DNA of 64,000 nucleotides from Streptomyces sp. NBC_01669 (GTDB taxonomy: Bacteria > Actinomycetota > Actinomycetes > Streptomycetales > Streptomycetaceae): assembly GCF_026339735.1 (NCBI RefSeq), contig NZ_JAPEQG010000002.1:868001-932000 (forward strand), written 5' to 3'. Shown here piece by piece: positions 62,293 through 64,000 of this stretch (position 1 is its first letter; every line of letters starts with the position of its first letter). Below the pieces are notes generated by a model. That model worked only from the letters and a program-made list of their open reading frames with translations. It was not told where the DNA came from and did no database searches. A program made the translations under genes and the position numbers.

Positions 62293-62528
62293 ACCGACAG
62301 GCTAACGGCCGGTCTCCGCAGCACCGCCCGCATCGCCTCCCCATCTGTGACCTCGACAACCGCGCGCGACCACAGACCCACTCCGGCATTGGCGGCCGGG
62401 ACCAGGCTCGAGGCCGCCGCCCACCGCCAGGCCGCAACCGGCACCTTCAGCCGGCCCGCTGCCTGGTACCCGTCGTACGCCTCACACATCACGACCACTC
62501 CGGCGTCCGGGGTCGTGGCCCCTTTCAC
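62253..62528 (-). CDS. Small HTH protein (excisionase/MerR-like), 91 aa
   Basis: The segment YDGYQAAGRLKVPVAAWRWA and then ASSLVPAANAGVGLWSRAVV matches the winged-helix pattern of excisionase/MerR-type HTH proteins (helix, turn, recognition helix, then WSRxxVE). ATG 62528 is given; an internal ATG at 62489 (MCEAYDGYQ) may be the true start. The stop lies 37 bp inside the endonuclease VII-like gene, so the two overlap and are probably co-translated. Confidence 0.55.
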   Translation of the reverse strand: MKGATTPDAGVVVMCEAYDGYQAAGRLKVPVAAWRWAAASSLVPAANAGVGLWSRAVVEVTDGEAMRAVLRRPAVSLSVCQSVSSRAVRAA

Positions 62529-62639
62529 GAAGGTCTGGCTTACCTTCGAACTGGCGCGTGCGTAGAGCCTGGGTTCCCGCGCCGGACCCGGGCGAGCCCG
62601 GCCCGTACCGCTTCAGTCGCTGTCCCCAGAGGGCTGGCG

Positions 62640-62725
62640 CGGGCGCTTCAGTTCAGGTTCGCGGAAAGCCCACCGCCGACAAGCTCCAGGCGCTGGCCGC
62701 CCTCGGGCTGGAGTGGGCGGCGTAG
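62640..62725 (+). pseudogene. Helicase-associated domain 3' end fragment
   Basis: The frame ending at 62725 gives KPTADKLQALAALGLEWAA, the terminal helix of helicase-associated-domain proteins (compare AALAELGVGWA at 49.4 kb). Only about 28 codons remain. It is the third remnant of this family in the window. Confidence 0.55.
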
Positions 62726-62879
62726 TAGCTGGCGAGTCTGCCGGGGCGGTGGTCCGAAGGGCGTAACCCGAACGGATGTGGAGCTCGGACTGGCAAAGCC
62801 TAGCTGGACTCTGGTGTGGGCTCCAGAGCGTCTACGTCTGACGTGGAGCCCTTCAGCAGACCAGTCTCCGCTGCCACCC

Positions 62880-63171
62880 TTACGAGCACGTCGTCGAGGG
62901 TCTGGCCCTCGACACCGCCGCCGGGCTGCTGCACGCCCATCCCGCCCATCTGGTACGGGTGTTCAGCAGGGCGTACGGCATCGCCCCACACCAGTACCTG
63001 ATGTCCCGGCGGGTCGGCCGGGCCCGGCGCCTGCTGCTGGAGGGACGGGCGCCGGGCGAGGTGGCGGCGGCCAGCGGCTTCTACGACCAGGCCCATCTCA
63101 CCCGGCACTTCGGCCGGTTGGTGGGCGTGCCGCCGGGACGCTACCGGGCGGGCGTGCGCGGAACGTCGTAG
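62880..63171 (+). pseudogene. AraC-family regulator C-terminal fragment
   Basis: The frame reads GLALDTAAGLLHAHPAHLVR, VFSRAYGIAPHQYLMSRRVG and GFYDQAHLTRHFGRLVGVPP, both helix-turn-helix units of the AraC DNA-binding domain, ending PGRYRAGVRGTS. The effector domain and start are missing; an unrelated junction lies near 62880. Confidence 0.7.
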
Positions 63172-63175
63172 CCGC

Positions 63176-63976
63176 TCACTTGACGTCGACGTAGTCGCCG
63201 GCCGCGGTCGCCCCGCCGGTCGTGTCCGTCTCGCCGAAGGTCCAGCGCCAGTAGCCGTCGGCGGAGGCGGTGACCGTGGTCTTCAGGGCACCGGCCGAGT
63301 TCGCCTTCACGATCTTGACCGTGGTGTAGGTGCTGGTGCCGGCCTTGCGGAACTGGAGCTTGGCCGACTTGCCGCCGAAGCCCGTGTACTTGTGCTGCGC
63401 CCAGTCGGCGCGGGTGATCGTGCCGGCCACGGTGAGCGTCTTGCCCTTGGCGACGGGCTCCGGGGAGGCGTTGACGGTGACCTTCGCCGCGCGCTTGACC
63501 CGGACCGTGCCGAAGCCGGTCAGGTACTCCGTGCTCTTGGGCTGGCCGTTCTTCCAGATACGGGCCATGACCCCGATCTTCCAGGTCGTGGCGTCGCTGT
63601 TGGAGTCCAGGGTGTAGCGCGGGTCGATGTACAGCTCGCCGTCGCACTGGGAGGGCGAGTAGTCGGAGTAGGTGATGACGTAGCTCATGTGAATGCCGTC
63701 GTCGCCCTCGTAGCCCTTGGCGGCCGTGGTGCCGCGGTACAGGAAGGGGTACGTGTTCGCGTCCCCCGCCTTGACCCCGGACGGCCAGGTCTTCCGGAAC
63801 GCGAAGTCGGGGGTGACCTCGGCGCTGGTGCCCACGATGATGGGCTTGCCGTTGTTGAGGACCAGGTTCGACACGGTGATGCCGGTGTCCGCCGCCTCCG
63901 CGGTCGGCGCGGTGAACGTCCCCAGGGCGAGGGTTCCCGCGAGTACGACCGCGGAGCCGGATCTGCCTGCGCGCAT
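63176..63976 (-). CDS. Secreted hypothetical protein, 266 aa
   Basis: A signal peptide (MRAGRSGSAVVLAGTLALGT, then APTAEA) precedes an Ig-like mature region (TGITVSNLVLNNGKPIIVGT). A second repeat-type domain begins VNASPEPVAKGKTLTVAGTI and contains KLQFRKAGTSTYTTVKIVKA plus GYWRWTFGETDTT. The latter pattern is a widespread actinomycete extracellular beta-sandwich, often called a calcium-binding or Ig-like repeat. The gene is convergent with the AraC fragment (5 bp apart). Function unknown. Confidence 0.68.
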   Translation of the reverse strand: MRAGRSGSAVVLAGTLALGTFTAPTAEAADTGITVSNLVLNNGKPIIVGTSAEVTPDFAFRKTWPSGVKAGDANTYPFLYRGTTAAKGYEGDDGIHMSYVITYSDYSPSQCDGELYIDPRYTLDSNSDATTWKIGVMARIWKNGQPKSTEYLTGFGTVRVKRAAKVTVNASPEPVAKGKTLTVAGTITRADWAQHKYTGFGGKSAKLQFRKAGTSTYTTVKIVKANSAGALKTTVTASADGYWRWTFGETDTTGGATAAGDYVDVK

Positions 63977-64000
63977 GCACTGCCTCTTCGTCGGTGGGAG

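Noticed and set aside
1..64000. CRISPR array, tRNA or rRNA genes
   Set aside because: No regularly spaced repeats of 25-40 bp and no cloverleaf or rRNA core segments were recognised by reading; a covariance search was not possible.

Overview
The window is high-GC actinomycete DNA and is almost certainly from a Streptomyces chromosome arm or a large linear plasmid. The evidence is GC-rich third codon positions, frequent GTG starts, families typical of Streptomyces (SpoIIE-type phosphatases with anti-sigma kinase domains, DUF6415-like and DUF6233-like proteins, helicase-associated-domain proteins, a MobF-type relaxase), and a very dense mixture of insertion sequences and gene fragments. No rRNA, tRNA or CRISPR array was recognised.

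Layout. 0.5-5.3 kb: small hypothetical genes, an ISL3-type element whose 39-bp end recurs exactly 2.4 kb away, a truncated phosphotransferase and an IS5 piece. 5.4-10.8 kb: a Tat-type secreted protein, a secreted tyrosine phosphatase and a 951-residue SpoIIE phosphatase/sensor. 10.9-14.1 kb: scrap region with a chimeric transposase, IS4 piece, collapsed sugar permease, frameshifted NicO nickel/cobalt exporter and a recombinase-like fragment. 14.2-25.4 kb: the main metabolic locus, with a GH92 alpha-mannosidase, ChvE/MmsB/MmsA-type sugar ABC transporter, divergent ROK repressor, ROK sugar kinase and mannose-6-phosphate isomerase. Together these could release mannose from alpha-mannosides, import it, phosphorylate it and feed it to glycolysis. 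25.8-33.7 kb: sugar acetyltransferase, then an IS nest (integrase-type IS, IS630 piece, ISL3 inside a GNAT gene, complete IS630) and a truncated MobF relaxase carrying a 224-bp MITE-like element.

33.8-38.0 kb: a streptogramin resistance operon, with Vat (type A acetyltransferase), Vgb (type B lyase) and a YciI-like protein joined by overlapping stop/start codons, a GNAT downstream, and a divergent LysR gene with a LysR-box-like inverted repeat. 38.3-45 kb: more IS elements, a Phd/RelE toxin-antitoxin pair whose palindromic operator overlaps the start codon, and several wrecked genes. 45.3-48.1 kb: a secreted GH95 alpha-L-fucosidase lying between two broken helicase pieces. 48.2-51.7 kb: helicase remains, a small zinc-ribbon gene and a 1.3-kb stretch without a convincing gene but rich in short repeats and palindromes. 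51.7-55.6 kb: a small TUDOR-like protein, a second SpoIIE phosphatase, and a CmtR-type Cd/Pb sensor with a cation diffusion facilitator. 56-64 kb: a Ppx/GppA phosphatase with an IS at its 3' end, a TetR-membrane protein operon with two clear operators, a YrhB/Imm35-like protein, an HTH plus endonuclease VII-like pair, an AraC fragment and a secreted protein.

The functional cargo therefore consists of glycan degradation (GH92, GH95, sugar import), streptogramin resistance, metal resistance, stress/sigma-factor signalling phosphatases and stability modules, set in a matrix of at least eight IS families.
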